DNA of 64,000 nt from Desulfurispira natronophila. GTDB lineage: Bacteria; Chrysiogenota; Chrysiogenetes; Chrysiogenales; Chrysiogenaceae. The first letter of the stretch is position 1. Each line of letters opens with the position of its first letter. The stretch covers positions 1-64,000 of the forward strand of contig NZ_JACHID010000012.1 of the NCBI RefSeq assembly GCF_014203025.1, in the 5' to 3' direction. A model generated the notes under the pieces. It was not told the origin of the DNA, did not search any database, and was given only the letters and a program-made list of their open reading frames with translations. Shown here piece by piece: positions 52,491 to 61,426 of the stretch. The position numbers and the translations under genes were made by a program.

Positions 52491-52958
52491 CTACTCTTCT
52501 TCGACAAGAAAGAGGGTTTGGCCGAACTCGACAGGTTTGCCGTTTTCTGCCAGAGTCTTCACCACCGTTCCGGAAAACTCCGATTCAATTTCATTCATGA
52601 TTTTCATGGCTTCCACGATGCACAGCACCTGTCCTTTTTTTACTTTTTCACCAACGCGCACGTAGGGCGCGCTGTCAGGGCTGGGAGCAGAGTAGAAGGT
52701 GCCCACAATCGGTGACTTGACCTCAGCATAATCTACCTGGGGCTCTTCTGCCGGGGTTTCAGCGGGTGCCGTTGCTGCAGGAGTTGCTGGTGCAGCAACA
52801 GGAGCTGCCGCCGGTGGAGTCGGGGCGGCAGCAGTGGTGACGACCGTGCCGGTATTTTTGCGAATTTGCAGCTTGAAGTTGTCCTGCTCCAGGCAGACTT
52901 CGGTAACGCTGGAGCTGTCGACTTGGGCCACGAGGGCCTGGATGTCCTTGATATTCAT
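52491..52958 (-). CDS. accB: Acetyl-CoA carboxylase biotin carboxyl carrier protein
   Basis: The 155-residue product has an N-terminal domain ([20 protein letters not shown]), an Ala/Pro-rich linker (about 42-72) and a biotinyl domain whose [10 protein letters not shown] contains the biotin Lys119. I start at ATG 52958 because a longer frame adds residues read from efp. It follows the efp TAG by one base. Confidence 0.96.
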   Translation of the reverse strand: MNIKDIQALVAQVDSSSVTEVCLEQDNFKLQIRKNTGTVVTTAAAPTPPAAAPVAAPATPAATAPAETPAEEPQVDYAEVKSPIVGTFYSAPSPDSAPYVRVGEKVKKGQVLCIVEAMKIMNEIESEFSGTVVKTLAENGKPVEFGQTLFLVEEE

Positions 52959-52959
52959 T

Positions 52960-53517
52960 CTATACCCTTTCCAAGTATTCGCCGGTTCGTGTATCCACCT
53001 TGACGCTTTCCCCTTCATTGACAAAGAGAGGAACCTGTATCTTTTTGCCGGTTTCCAGTATGGCAGGCTTGGTGCCACCAGTGGCAGTATCGCCCTTAAG
53101 TCCCGGTTCTGATGAGGTGATGAGAAGTTCCATAAAGATAGGGGGCTCTACAGCTATGGGGCGCCCGTTATATATCATGATCTGGAAGTTTTCATTTTCT
53201 TTCATGTATTCGCGCGCATTACCCACTTGGTCTGCGGTGAGGGGAATCTGGTCAAAAGTGGTGTTGTCCATGAAGTGGTAGGTATCACCATCGCTGTAGA
53301 GGTATTGGTAGGATCGTTCGTCCAGGTCCGGGCGCTTGACCTTTTCACCACTGCGCCAGGTGATCTCTACAATTTTTCCACTGAGAAGATTGCGGACCGT
53401 GGCGCGGATAAAGGCTCCACCTTTTCCCGGTTTATAGTGCACAAAGTCGAGGATAGTGTAGGGTTCATTTTCGTGTTCGATTTTCATGCCTTTGCGAAAA
53501 TCGCTGGTGGTGATCAT
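52960..53517 (-). CDS. efp: Elongation factor P
   Basis: This 185-residue factor aids translation of polyproline stretches. The N-terminal KOW-like domain has PGKGGAF with the modifiable Lys32, and the C-terminal [11 protein letters not shown] motif follows. No EF-P modification genes are in the window. It precedes accB and accC and follows the aminopeptidase gene in a usual operon order. Confidence 0.96.
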   Translation of the reverse strand: MITTSDFRKGMKIEHENEPYTILDFVHYKPGKGGAFIRATVRNLLSGKIVEITWRSGEKVKRPDLDERSYQYLYSDGDTYHFMDNTTFDQIPLTADQVGNAREYMKENENFQIMIYNGRPIAVEPPIFMELLITSSEPGLKGDTATGGTKPAILETGKKIQVPLFVNEGESVKVDTRTGEYLERV

Positions 53518-53647
53518 AGGCCCTCCATAGTTGGTATATGTAAGTCGCTTGGTAACCAGGAACCACGAGTACTTGGAGTGTAGGACTAACCGCCTGCCGG
53601 CTGCGAACAGGGCTGTTTCATGCGGTTATATCAGCCGATTCTTTTTA

Positions 53648-54754
53648 TTATAAAACGGCGCTTTCCAGACCTTTGGGCAGAGCGCTGGTGAGCACCTCAT
53701 TACCGGTGGGTGTCACTAACACCACATCTTCAATGCGCACTCCACCACTACCTGGCAGATAAATTCCCGGCTCTACGGTCAGCACCATGCCAGGCTCGGC
53801 TATGGCATCGCCACTACGCGGAGAAATGGTTGGATGCTCATGAATTTCGATACCCAGGCTGTGCCCTGTACCGTGCCCAAAGAACTCTCCAAAGCCGTAA
53901 TCTGTTATCACACTTCTGGCTGCGGCGTCCACATCTATAAGCTTGACACCGGGTTTCAGCTGCTCAATGGCAGCGAGCTGGGCCTCAAGAACGATACGGT
54001 AAATCTCTTCCATCTGCTTTTGTGGTTTTTCAAAAAAGAAGGTGCGGGTCATGTCAGAGCAGTAGTGTGCTTTGGCTCCCCAATCCATAAGCAGGTTTCC
54101 ACCTTGCTCCACCCTGTTAGCACCAGTTTGGTGGTGAGGTACAGCGCTGCCGGGACCCCAGGCTACAATAGTGCTGAAGGCCTGACTGTCAGCACCCAGA
54201 CGGCGACATTGGTACTCAAGCTCTGCTGCAATCTCCCGTTCGCTGGTTCCCGGGCGAAGACAGCTGGAGATACGCTCGAAAGCGGTGATAGAAATATGAA
54301 TACTGTTGCGGATCAAGTCCAGCTCCAGGTGATCTTTGCAAGATCGCAAAAACTCAAGGGGGCTGGCCACAGGCTGCAGTGAGGCGTGAGCAAATTGTTC
54401 GCGAAAACGTTGCCATCGCTCCAGGCTCAAGCTTTGCTCAACGTACAGAGTTTTGATTCGCTTGTCGGCCAGCACCTGGGACAGAGTAATCTCCAGGGAG
54501 CCGCTGGCCTGAACAATTTCATCGAAAAAACACTGCTGGCGGGCAGCATCGTAGTAACGACTGTCAGTGAAAAGCATCAACTGGCCATCCGTAAAAAGTC
54601 CTGCTCCGTGGGAACCGCTGAAGCCGGTGAGATAGTCCAGGTTGGCCAGATTTGTGATCAGCAGGGCCTCCTGGTTATCCAAGGGATGCATGTCGGCAAG
54701 GCGATGCTTTCGTTGACTATATGCGGATAGCAGGTTCTTGAGGTTATGTTCCAA
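53648..54754 (-). CDS. M24B metallopeptidase (Xaa-Pro aminopeptidase-like)
   Basis: This 368-residue protein has the creatinase N-domain and the pita-bread M24 domain. Metal ligands are visible as the aspartates in LLMDWGAKAHYCSDMTRTF, the His in GHGTGHSLGIEIHE and the glutamates in LTVEPGIYLP and RIEDVVLVT. It cleaves Xaa-Pro peptides (PepP/PepQ type). There are 130 bp between it and efp, and the operon is typical. Confidence 0.9.
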   Translation of the reverse strand: MEHNLKNLLSAYSQRKHRLADMHPLDNQEALLITNLANLDYLTGFSGSHGAGLFTDGQLMLFTDSRYYDAARQQCFFDEIVQASGSLEITLSQVLADKRIKTLYVEQSLSLERWQRFREQFAHASLQPVASPLEFLRSCKDHLELDLIRNSIHISITAFERISSCLRPGTSEREIAAELEYQCRRLGADSQAFSTIVAWGPGSAVPHHQTGANRVEQGGNLLMDWGAKAHYCSDMTRTFFFEKPQKQMEEIYRIVLEAQLAAIEQLKPGVKLIDVDAAARSVITDYGFGEFFGHGTGHSLGIEIHEHPTISPRSGDAIAEPGMVLTVEPGIYLPGSGGVRIEDVVLVTPTGNEVLTSALPKGLESAVL

Positions 54755-54757
54755 TTT

Positions 54758-55393
54758 TTACCTCGCGGATCGTTCGGCGGGTTCGAACTGAATACGGGAG
54801 ACCATTATCCCTCTGCGGTCTGTCTGATCCATGAGCACATCAATAAAGATATCGTCGCGCTGGCCATAGTGGTCTTCGATAAGCTCCTTGACATACTTGG
54901 CCCGCTTGAGGGCCAGACCCTGTTGCTTCAGGTCAGCAAAAGGAGGGGCATAGGGAAGGTCGTCGGTTATACCCACAACAAGGTAGACCGTACCCTCATC
55001 AGCCATGGCGATCTGGTCAAGAATACTCTGGCGGGACTCTTCCGGCAAGGTCGCCTCCCCAATGGGCATGGAAATATACTCGTACTTAAGGTCGCGCACC
55101 GTACGAACCTTGAGTTCACGATGCACATCCACTCGTCGCTGAATCCACTGCTCCGTTACATCCTGGTCGGGGGCCGCAGGTCTTTGGTCGTGCTGGGCAA
55201 CCTGGAAGCGCAGTGTGTCAAGATCGTCACGCAGGCTGTCGATTTCGCTCAACAGCATATTATTGCGCTCAGCAATCAGCCGCCCTTCGTCCCGATCGAT
55301 GTAGTTTTGTGGCACATACCACTGAAAAAGGAGCCAAAATACCACCAAGGAGACAAGAACCCCCGTTGTGCCGCCAACAAGAAATGATTTCAT
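54758..55393 (-). CDS. Membrane-anchored coiled-coil protein of unknown function
   Basis: This 211-residue protein has an N-terminal signal anchor (GGTTGVLVSLVVFWLLF) followed by a coiled-coil segment (about 37-75) and an extracytoplasmic domain with VYLVVGITDDLPYAPPFADL and LALKRAKYVKELIED, which recalls OmpA-like peptidoglycan-binding C-domains but is not a clear match. It ends three bases from the peptidase start and so may be co-transcribed. I do not recognise a named family. The gap to tolQ (55394-55881) contains no convincing gene. Confidence 0.65.
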   Translation of the reverse strand: MKSFLVGGTTGVLVSLVVFWLLFQWYVPQNYIDRDEGRLIAERNNMLLSEIDSLRDDLDTLRFQVAQHDQRPAAPDQDVTEQWIQRRVDVHRELKVRTVRDLKYEYISMPIGEATLPEESRQSILDQIAMADEGTVYLVVGITDDLPYAPPFADLKQQGLALKRAKYVKELIEDHYGQRDDIFIDVLMDQTDRRGIMVSRIQFEPAERSAR

Positions 55394-55806
55394 AACGAAC
55401 CTCTGCTACGTTTCTCCTTGCACTTGAAGAGCGCAGTGAAAAAATCGGGTTACTGGTAAGACTCATAATGGAGCTGCCGTAAGTCTTGCCGTGTGGAAAT
55501 AAGTGACCTCTCGCACGGTGAGTGATAGCTGTTCCGGCTTGCTGGCGCAACTGTGGTATCCCGTGGGGAAAAGAGCGCCATTTAGCCGTGAAGAACTCTC
55601 CATCTTTTTACCAGCATTGGGGTTGCATTTCCAGTATCCGTTTGCTGGAAAATGCACTTTGGGCAAAGTCATTCATCTTGCCGCTGCATTGTTTTGGCAG
55701 CTTTGCCAGTCCCTGGGGTGAGTGTGAAGGTGTGCGGCTCAGTGGATCCACTTCAATATTATCCAGTTTTTCGGCTGGGTTGGCACAAAGTTTCCTGCGA
55801 TTTTAC

Positions 55807-55835
55807 TTGGCATTCCCGGGTCATTACTTTATTTT
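55807..55835 (+). promoter_or_regulatory. Candidate promoter of the tol-pal operon
   Basis: TTGGCA (55807-55812) and TATTTT (55830-55835) are spaced by 17 bases and lie 46 bp upstream of the tolQ ATG. It is a good sigma-70-like match in a 488-bp gap that otherwise holds no gene. Confidence 0.5.
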
Positions 55836-55881
55836 ACGTGGCGAAAACACATCCAGAACACGTGAGATCGAGGTATCGTCC

Positions 55882-56529
55882 ATGGAATTCAGCGTTATTG
55901 GCGTCTTTTTACACGCCGATCTCTTTGGTAAATTTATTATACTCCTGTTGCTGGTAATGTCGGTAGTAAGCTGGGGAGTTATTATTCACAAGTATCTACA
56001 GTTGCGGAATGTCAGCCAGATGAACGAGCGCTTTCTCGACGTTTTCTGGTCCAACCGCTCACTCTCGCAGATCACCACTACCGCTAGCGGCATTAACGCG
56101 CCACTGCTGGATGTCTTCCAGGTGACCCATAAAAATTACACCTCCCTGTCAGATGAAGTGGCGGCAGACGAGAAAATATCTTTTGTGGAGCGAATTATTC
56201 GCGCAGAGTCTTTGGCCAAGGTGCGGGACATGGAGTCATCCCTGAGTGTCCTGTCAATTATTGCTTCGTCTGCCCCTTATATCGGATTGCTTGGCACGGT
56301 TTGGGGTATCATTGGCTCTTTCCACACTATTGGTGCCATGCGCAGCGCCTCCCTGGCAGTAGTGGCGCCGGGACTTTCCGAGGCACTGGTGGCAACCGCC
56401 CTGGGGCTTTTCGCTGCGATCCCGGCAGTTATCTTCTACAATGTTTTTGCTGCGCGCATTAAGCAGCAGGTAAGTATCATGGAGAGCTTTGCCGATGAGT
56501 TAGTCGCCATTCTTATGAGGAGAGCATGA
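55882..56529 (+). CDS. tolQ: Tol-Pal system proton channel protein TolQ
   Basis: The 215-residue inner-membrane protein starts at ATG 55882 with GAGGT seven bases upstream. Its N-terminus is a short periplasmic and membrane segment, with the conserved LLGTVWGIIGSF in the second helix and GLSEALVATALGLFAAIPAVI in the third. With TolR it uses the proton gradient to power the Tol-Pal envelope system during division. It overlaps tolR by four bases. Confidence 0.95.
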   Translation: MEFSVIGVFLHADLFGKFIILLLLVMSVVSWGVIIHKYLQLRNVSQMNERFLDVFWSNRSLSQITTTASGINAPLLDVFQVTHKNYTSLSDEVAADEKISFVERIIRAESLAKVRDMESSLSVLSIIASSAPYIGLLGTVWGIIGSFHTIGAMRSASLAVVAPGLSEALVATALGLFAAIPAVIFYNVFAARIKQQVSIMESFADELVAILMRRA

Positions 56530-56924
56530 AGATCCACAGCGATGTCTATAAGCCTATGAGCGACATCAACGTCATCCCCCTAGTGGATGTCGTGCTGGTG
56601 TTATTGATTATATTTATGATCACCGCTCCCATGCTCCAGCACGGTATGCATGTGGATTTGCCCGAGTCTCAGGCTGAGCTGGAAGTTGATGATGAGCGGG
56701 AGCAGCTCATCCTTACCGTTGATGAGCATGGACAAATTTTCATTAATCGCAACGCCATTTCCCTTGAAGACTTGCCGGATCGCCTGGAGGGGTTGCAGCA
56801 GTTGGGGCAGGCCTATGATGTTATCGTGGAAGGCGACCGCCATGTGGATTACGGTGCCGTTGTGTCCGTAATGGATGTACTCCAGGCGGCAGGTTTTTAC
56901 AATATCGGCCTGGTAACCCAGTAG
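56526..56924 (+). CDS. tolR: Tol-Pal system proton channel protein TolR
   Basis: This 132-residue protein has one membrane helix with the ion-path Asp in INVIPLVDVVLVLLIIFMIT and a periplasmic C-domain (LPDRLEGLQQLGQAYDVIVE). It could also be called ExbD by family, but the tol gene order decides. The ATG overlaps tolQ and the next gene starts seven bases after the stop. Confidence 0.95.
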   Translation: MKIHSDVYKPMSDINVIPLVDVVLVLLIIFMITAPMLQHGMHVDLPESQAELEVDDEREQLILTVDEHGQIFINRNAISLEDLPDRLEGLQQLGQAYDVIVEGDRHVDYGAVVSVMDVLQAAGFYNIGLVTQ

Positions 56925-56931
56925 GATAACC

Positions 56932-57813
56932 ATGACAGCACTGCGCTTTTCCTGGCCATCAGCCCTACCATCTTTGCCACTGCCGGGAGCAACGGCAGTA
57001 TCAGTGGCCCTGCACGTTTTGTTCTTCAGCGTCTACTTGCTGGTGGGGTCCTTGAGCCCATCCCAACCACCAGTAGTACCTAATGTGCGAGTTCAGTTGA
57101 TGCCCCAGATTGCCGAGCAGACCGCCGTGGCAGATGAGACCCCCCAGCGGGAGGTGCCAGTGGTTGGTGCCGGCAGCAAGCAAGCAGCTCCAGAGCCAGC
57201 TCCCCGTCCACCGGAAGAAGTAGTGCGGCCAGAGGTTCCAGATCCACAGGACTTGCGAAGAGATGCGGACTCAGCCATTGACCGTATACGCCAGGCTCAG
57301 CAGCTGCAACGTCAACGGGAAGCAGCGCAGCAAGCAGTGGAGCGACTGGCTCGCCAGCGACAACAGCAGGAACACCAACAGGAAGCAGCCCCTGACACCG
57401 AAGCCGAGACTCAGCCTGAGGCCCATGAGGAGGAAGCGGCAACTCCGGTGGCGGAGGAGTTACCAGCCGCAGAAGCCGGCGAAGTTTCCACCGAAGCATC
57501 CTGGGACATCACCTCCGACCGGGCAGCACTGGCTTATCTGGACGCAGTAACCGCCACGATTACAGAAAATTTTCAGCGCCGAATCGACTTTGGTGCTCAT
57601 ATTACCCGGGACCCGATAGTGCGCTTTACTTTGCAGCGTGATGGTCGCATTGCGGAGGGGTCGATTGCCATTCAGCAGTCCAGCGGCTCCCAGGTGGTTG
57701 ACCGGGCCCTGATTCTGGCGGTACAGCGGGGTGGCCCCTACCCTGCTTTCCCTGAAAGCATTCAGCGCAACACAATAACGATCGATGTGCGAGGCAATAT
57801 TCACGATGAGTAA
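56932..57813 (+). CDS. tolA: Tol-Pal system protein TolA
   Basis: TolA bridges inner and outer membrane. The 293-residue protein has one N-terminal membrane segment (about 22-45), a proline-rich stretch, a Gln/Ala/Glu-rich helical region (about 105-190) and a TonB-like C-domain ending NTITIDVRGNIHDE. The helical region is shorter than in enteric TolA (about 420 residues). It overlaps tolB by eight bases. Confidence 0.92.
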   Translation: MTALRFSWPSALPSLPLPGATAVSVALHVLFFSVYLLVGSLSPSQPPVVPNVRVQLMPQIAEQTAVADETPQREVPVVGAGSKQAAPEPAPRPPEEVVRPEVPDPQDLRRDADSAIDRIRQAQQLQRQREAAQQAVERLARQRQQQEHQQEAAPDTEAETQPEAHEEEAATPVAEELPAAEAGEVSTEASWDITSDRAALAYLDAVTATITENFQRRIDFGAHITRDPIVRFTLQRDGRIAEGSIAIQQSSGSQVVDRALILAVQRGGPYPAFPESIQRNTITIDVRGNIHDE

Positions 57814-59137
57814 CCGTATACCACTATCACCCCAAGTGCTCATAATACTGGCGCTGGCTCTTCTCATTCTGGTACTGCCCACGGCTTCTCAAGCAGAAGA
57901 CACCTACGTCATTGAGGTCAGCCCCACTGGCCTGGCTCGCATTCCCCTGGCACTGCCAACAGTCACCACCGACTCCAGCCTGTCGGAAAGTTTTGTAGAG
58001 GAATTTCGGCAGACGCTGATGGAGGACTTCTCCTTCACCGGCATCTTGCACATCATTCCCCGGCAGGCTTACCTGGCTGATCCGGAAAAAAAGGATGTGG
58101 ACTACGAAGACTGGCTTTTCATTGGTGCCGAGTACCTGATTCGTGTCCACCTGAGTTCAACCGGGGATAACCTGCGGGCCCAAGTGGCTATCTACGATAT
58201 AGCCTTACGGCGCAAGCAGTCCAGTCAAACTCTGCAGCTGCCCTTTGATAGTTATGTGCTACTGGCGCATCAGGTGGCTGGGCATATTCTTTATGAGGTT
58301 AGCGGCATTGAGGGCTTCTTCGACGCACAAATAGCCTATACCTCGGACTACGGCAGCCAGGCGGGGGGCGCTATCAAGAATATTTACACCATGGATTTTG
58401 ATGGCAGCCAAAGGCGCAATATTACTCGTAACGACAGCATTAACATTAATCCATTCTGGCACGACAACGATAAGATTGCTTTCACCTCCTATATAAGGCA
58501 ACGACCGGAGATACTTCTGCGGGAGCTCGATACCGGGCGTACAGCGTTGCTGGCAGCCTTTGGAGGGACCAATACCGGTGGTGTCAAGAGTCCCGATGGC
58601 AAGTACATTGCGGTTACCGCCTCGCGCAATGGCATCAGCAATATCTATTTGCTTCACAGTGATGGGCGCATGTACCGTCAGCTCACCCATCACTGGTCCA
58701 TTGATGTAACTCCGGCCTGGAGTCCAGATGGTCGCTACATTGCCTTTGTCTCCGACCGCCCTGGCTCTCCCCAAATATATAAAATAGAGCTGGCAACCGA
58801 TCAGATTACTCGGATCACCTACGACGGGCGGTACAATGTTTCACCAGCCTGGAGTCCTGATGGCTCGGAGATTGCTTATGTTTCCCTTGAAGACAACAAG
58901 TTTAATATTTACATTGTGCAGAATGATGGATATAATCCACGTCGACTCACGTATAACTCGGGTCACAACGAAACCCCCCGCTGGTCGCGGGATGGTAACT
59001 ACTTGCTCTTTAATTCCAATCGAAGCGGGGAGCACAAACTGTACATAATGGATCGTTCAGGAGCTTTTCAGAAGCGTTTGAATGATGGGCCGGGAAATAA
59101 CACCATGCCAGACTGGATCTTTCCCAAATCCCAGTAA
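57806..59137 (+). CDS. tolB: Tol-Pal system protein TolB
   Basis: From ATG 57806 the product is about 443 residues. It has a signal peptide ending ASQAED, an N-terminal domain and a six-bladed beta-propeller with repeated WSPDG motifs (TPAWSPDGRYIAF, SPAWSPDGSEIAY, TPRWSRDGNYLLF). It is periplasmic and binds Pal. A frame starting at 57785 would read through the tolA end and is not used. Confidence 0.96.
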   Translation: MSNRIPLSPQVLIILALALLILVLPTASQAEDTYVIEVSPTGLARIPLALPTVTTDSSLSESFVEEFRQTLMEDFSFTGILHIIPRQAYLADPEKKDVDYEDWLFIGAEYLIRVHLSSTGDNLRAQVAIYDIALRRKQSSQTLQLPFDSYVLLAHQVAGHILYEVSGIEGFFDAQIAYTSDYGSQAGGAIKNIYTMDFDGSQRRNITRNDSININPFWHDNDKIAFTSYIRQRPEILLRELDTGRTALLAAFGGTNTGGVKSPDGKYIAVTASRNGISNIYLLHSDGRMYRQLTHHWSIDVTPAWSPDGRYIAFVSDRPGSPQIYKIELATDQITRITYDGRYNVSPAWSPDGSEIAYVSLEDNKFNIYIVQNDGYNPRRLTYNSGHNETPRWSRDGNYLLFNSNRSGEHKLYIMDRSGAFQKRLNDGPGNNTMPDWIFPKSQ

Positions 59138-59161
59138 AGTTTTTCAAATTGAGGAGGACCA

Positions 59162-59755
59162 ATGACTAAGTTCAAGGGAATGTTTGCCATATTGGCAGGA
59201 CTGATTATTCTGGTTGCTGTAGGGTGTGGGCCCCAGCAAGTTGCCGTGGATGAGCCTATGGTAGATGAGCCGGCGGTGAGTGCCGAAGAGGAAAGAGAGC
59301 GGGATCGCTACGCTGATGATCCATATGCCGATGATCCGTATGCAGATGACCCTTACACCGTTGAGGACCGTGAGCGCTACGCCTTTAACAGCCCGGTGCT
59401 CAACCGCATTTACCTTGATGGTAGTCAGATGTACACCGTCCACTTTGATTTTGACCGCTCAAGTATCCGAAGCGATGCCCGCAAAATACTCGACAACAAC
59501 GTCACCTTCATGGAGCGCAACCCCGAGGTGAAAATCGTTATTGAAGGGCACTGTGATGAGCGCGGAAGCAGCGACTACAACCTGGCTCTGGGCGATCGCC
59601 GCGCCCAGTCAGTAAAAGACTATCTGGTGACCAATGGTATTGATGCTTCGCGTATCACCACTATCTCCTACGGCAAAGAGAAGCCCGCTGATCCTCGCAG
59701 CAACGAGAGTGCCTGGCAAAAAAATCGCCGCGGCGAGTTCGTAAAAAAGCAGTAG
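59162..59755 (+). CDS. pal: Peptidoglycan-associated lipoprotein
   Basis: The 197-residue outer-membrane lipoprotein has a lipobox LVAVGC (Cys22) and an acidic linker with a short YADDP repeat (about 51-65) before the OmpA-like domain, which shows VHFDFDRSSIR, EGHCDERGSSDYN and LGDRRAQSVKDYL. It binds peptidoglycan and TolB. The linker repeat is unusual among Pal proteins. AGGAGG precedes the ATG. Confidence 0.96.
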   Translation: MTKFKGMFAILAGLIILVAVGCGPQQVAVDEPMVDEPAVSAEEERERDRYADDPYADDPYADDPYTVEDRERYAFNSPVLNRIYLDGSQMYTVHFDFDRSSIRSDARKILDNNVTFMERNPEVKIVIEGHCDERGSSDYNLALGDRRAQSVKDYLVTNGIDASRITTISYGKEKPADPRSNESAWQKNRRGEFVKKQ

Positions 59756-59788
59756 CACGACAGAGTGTGCTGACATAAAAAATTACTG

Positions 59789-59820
59789 TTGCCTGCTTGC
59801 TTGCAAGCAGGCAATTTTCT
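59789..59820 (+). terminator. Hairpin between pal and cpoB (attenuator-like terminator)
   Basis: TTGCCTGCTTGC and GCAAGCAGGCAA form a perfect 12-pair stem with a two-base loop, followed by TTTTCT. It lies 34 bp after pal and 16 bp before cpoB, so it may reduce but not stop transcription into cpoB. Confidence 0.75.
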
Positions 59821-59835
59821 GTAGAAGGTGCTAAC

Positions 59836-60822
59836 TTGTACTTCCCCCTGCGAAACGTTTTCCTGTTGACAGTAACTGCCATTTTGGCAGTTGGGTGTGC
59901 CAAGCAGTCCGACATGGAGTCCCTGCAGATGCAGGTTCACTACCTTAGCGAAGAGCTGCGCCAGGCGCAGGATGCCCTGGGCTCCAGTCAGACCCGACTG
60001 GAGGGCCTGGCGTCAGATCAGGAGCGCCTGCGCCCTACCATACAGCGTTCTCAGATGGACGTCTCCTTTCGCCTGGAGGAAGTCGAGCGCGAATTGGCCA
60101 CTTTGCGCAATCAAATCGAGCTCAACTCGCGCCAGCATGAAACAACTGGCCGTGACCTGAGACAACAGCTGGAAAGCCTTGAGGTGCTTGCCGCACGTCG
60201 TCATGATGACCTGGAATCAGAGCAGAAAAAACTTGTCGAGCAACTGCAAAGCCAATCAGCCCAACAAGGTGAGTTCCAGCAGCAACTACAGGGCATTGAC
60301 GATATGCTAAGCTCCCTTGAGTCTGATGTCACTGAGCTTCGACACGAATTGGCAGGGGTCGATGAGTACAGCCGGGAAACCGCTGCTACTCTGGCTACCG
60401 CACTACTGGATGCCAGCAAGCAACCCCTGGATTCCTCAGTGGAAATTGCGGATAAAAGTGATGATGAATCCTGGTACGAGTACATTCGACGCCTGTATCG
60501 GGAAGGCAAGCACGAGCAAGTGCGCAGAGAGTATCCCGCAATCATGGCGCAGGCTCCTAATGAAAGTGAAGAAGCCGGCATCATGTATTGGTATGGCAGC
60601 TCAGTGCAGCAAATGGGCGATCAGGAGGACGCCATCCTCATATTTGAGGAGTTGGTGGACAAGTATCCCCGCCACTGGAGTGCAGCGTTTTCCGTGCACA
60701 AGCAGGGGAATGCCTTTCGAGCCCTGGGGGATGAAGAAACCGCACGCCTTTTCTATCGGCGAGTGCTGAGCGAGTACCCCGATAGTGATGCTGCCAACTA
60801 TTCACGCAATGCATTAGAATAA
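59836..60822 (+). CDS. cpoB: Tol-Pal system protein YbgF/CpoB, predicted lipoprotein
   Basis: I start at TTG 59836 because AAGGTG lies five bases upstream and the N-terminus then carries a signal with lipobox LAVGC (about residue 20). The product has about 328 residues: a long coiled coil (about 25-185) and three TPR repeats in the C-terminus (from WYEYIRRLYREGKHEQVRRE). Canonical CpoB is periplasmic rather than lipidated, so the lipobox is notable. It coordinates wall synthesis with outer-membrane constriction. Confidence 0.88.
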   Translation: MYFPLRNVFLLTVTAILAVGCAKQSDMESLQMQVHYLSEELRQAQDALGSSQTRLEGLASDQERLRPTIQRSQMDVSFRLEEVERELATLRNQIELNSRQHETTGRDLRQQLESLEVLAARRHDDLESEQKKLVEQLQSQSAQQGEFQQQLQGIDDMLSSLESDVTELRHELAGVDEYSRETAATLATALLDASKQPLDSSVEIADKSDDESWYEYIRRLYREGKHEQVRREYPAIMAQAPNESEEAGIMYWYGSSVQQMGDQEDAILIFEELVDKYPRHWSAAFSVHKQGNAFRALGDEETARLFYRRVLSEYPDSDAANYSRNALE

Positions 60823-60891
60823 ACCCCCTTGTCTCAGGTGGCGCGTCATGATATGGTTCTTGCGCTTGCAACAAAAGATACGCCTTAAACG

Positions 60892-60917
60892 AGTGGGTTT
60901 CTGGCCCACTTTTTTTA
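60892..60917 (+). terminator. Terminator of the tol-pal-cpoB operon
   Basis: AGTGGG and CCCACT flank a seven-base loop and are followed by TTTTTTTATTG. It separates the tol operon from rimP. Confidence 0.85.
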
Positions 60918-60942
60918 TTGTCAAAATCCCAAGAGAGCACCT

Positions 60943-61419
60943 ATGCAGCCGATTACACCTGAAACAATATCATCATCCATAGCCGAGCTGGCACAACCCA
61001 TGTTGGAAGAGCAAGGGCTCGAATTATTTGATGTAGAATTCTTCAATGCCAGTGGCTGGATACTGCGCATCTCTATTGACAAACCCGGCGGAGTGAGCCT
61101 GGACGATTGCGAGCGGGTCAGTGTAGAGCTTGGTCACCTGCTGGATGTAGAAGATTTGATTTCTCGGCGTTACACCCTGGAAGTCTCCAGTCCAGGAGTC
61201 AATCGAAAGCTGCGCCATAGCGAAGACTACCGCCAATACGCCGGCAGGCTGGCGCGTGTTCGCACCCGGGAAGTCCTCCTTAATACCCGGCTGCATATTG
61301 GGTACTTGGAACGGGTCGAGGGCGATATGCTGATTTTACGTGAACGTGACCGGGGGATAGATATAGAAATTCCCCTGGAGCTGATAGAAAAAGCACACTT
61401 GGAGTTTGAATGGGAGTGA
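60943..61419 (+). CDS. rimP: Ribosome maturation factor RimP
   Basis: This 158-residue 30S assembly factor has an N-terminal domain (PMLEEQGLELFDVEFF), LRISIDKPGGVSLDDCERVS and a C-terminal SH3-like part including YTLEVSSPGVNRKLR. It opens the rimP-nusA-ylxR-infB operon. Its stop is seven bases before nusA. Confidence 0.93.
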   Translation: MQPITPETISSSIAELAQPMLEEQGLELFDVEFFNASGWILRISIDKPGGVSLDDCERVSVELGHLLDVEDLISRRYTLEVSSPGVNRKLRHSEDYRQYAGRLARVRTREVLLNTRLHIGYLERVEGDMLILRERDRGIDIEIPLELIEKAHLEFEWE

Positions 61420-61426
61420 AGGGATA

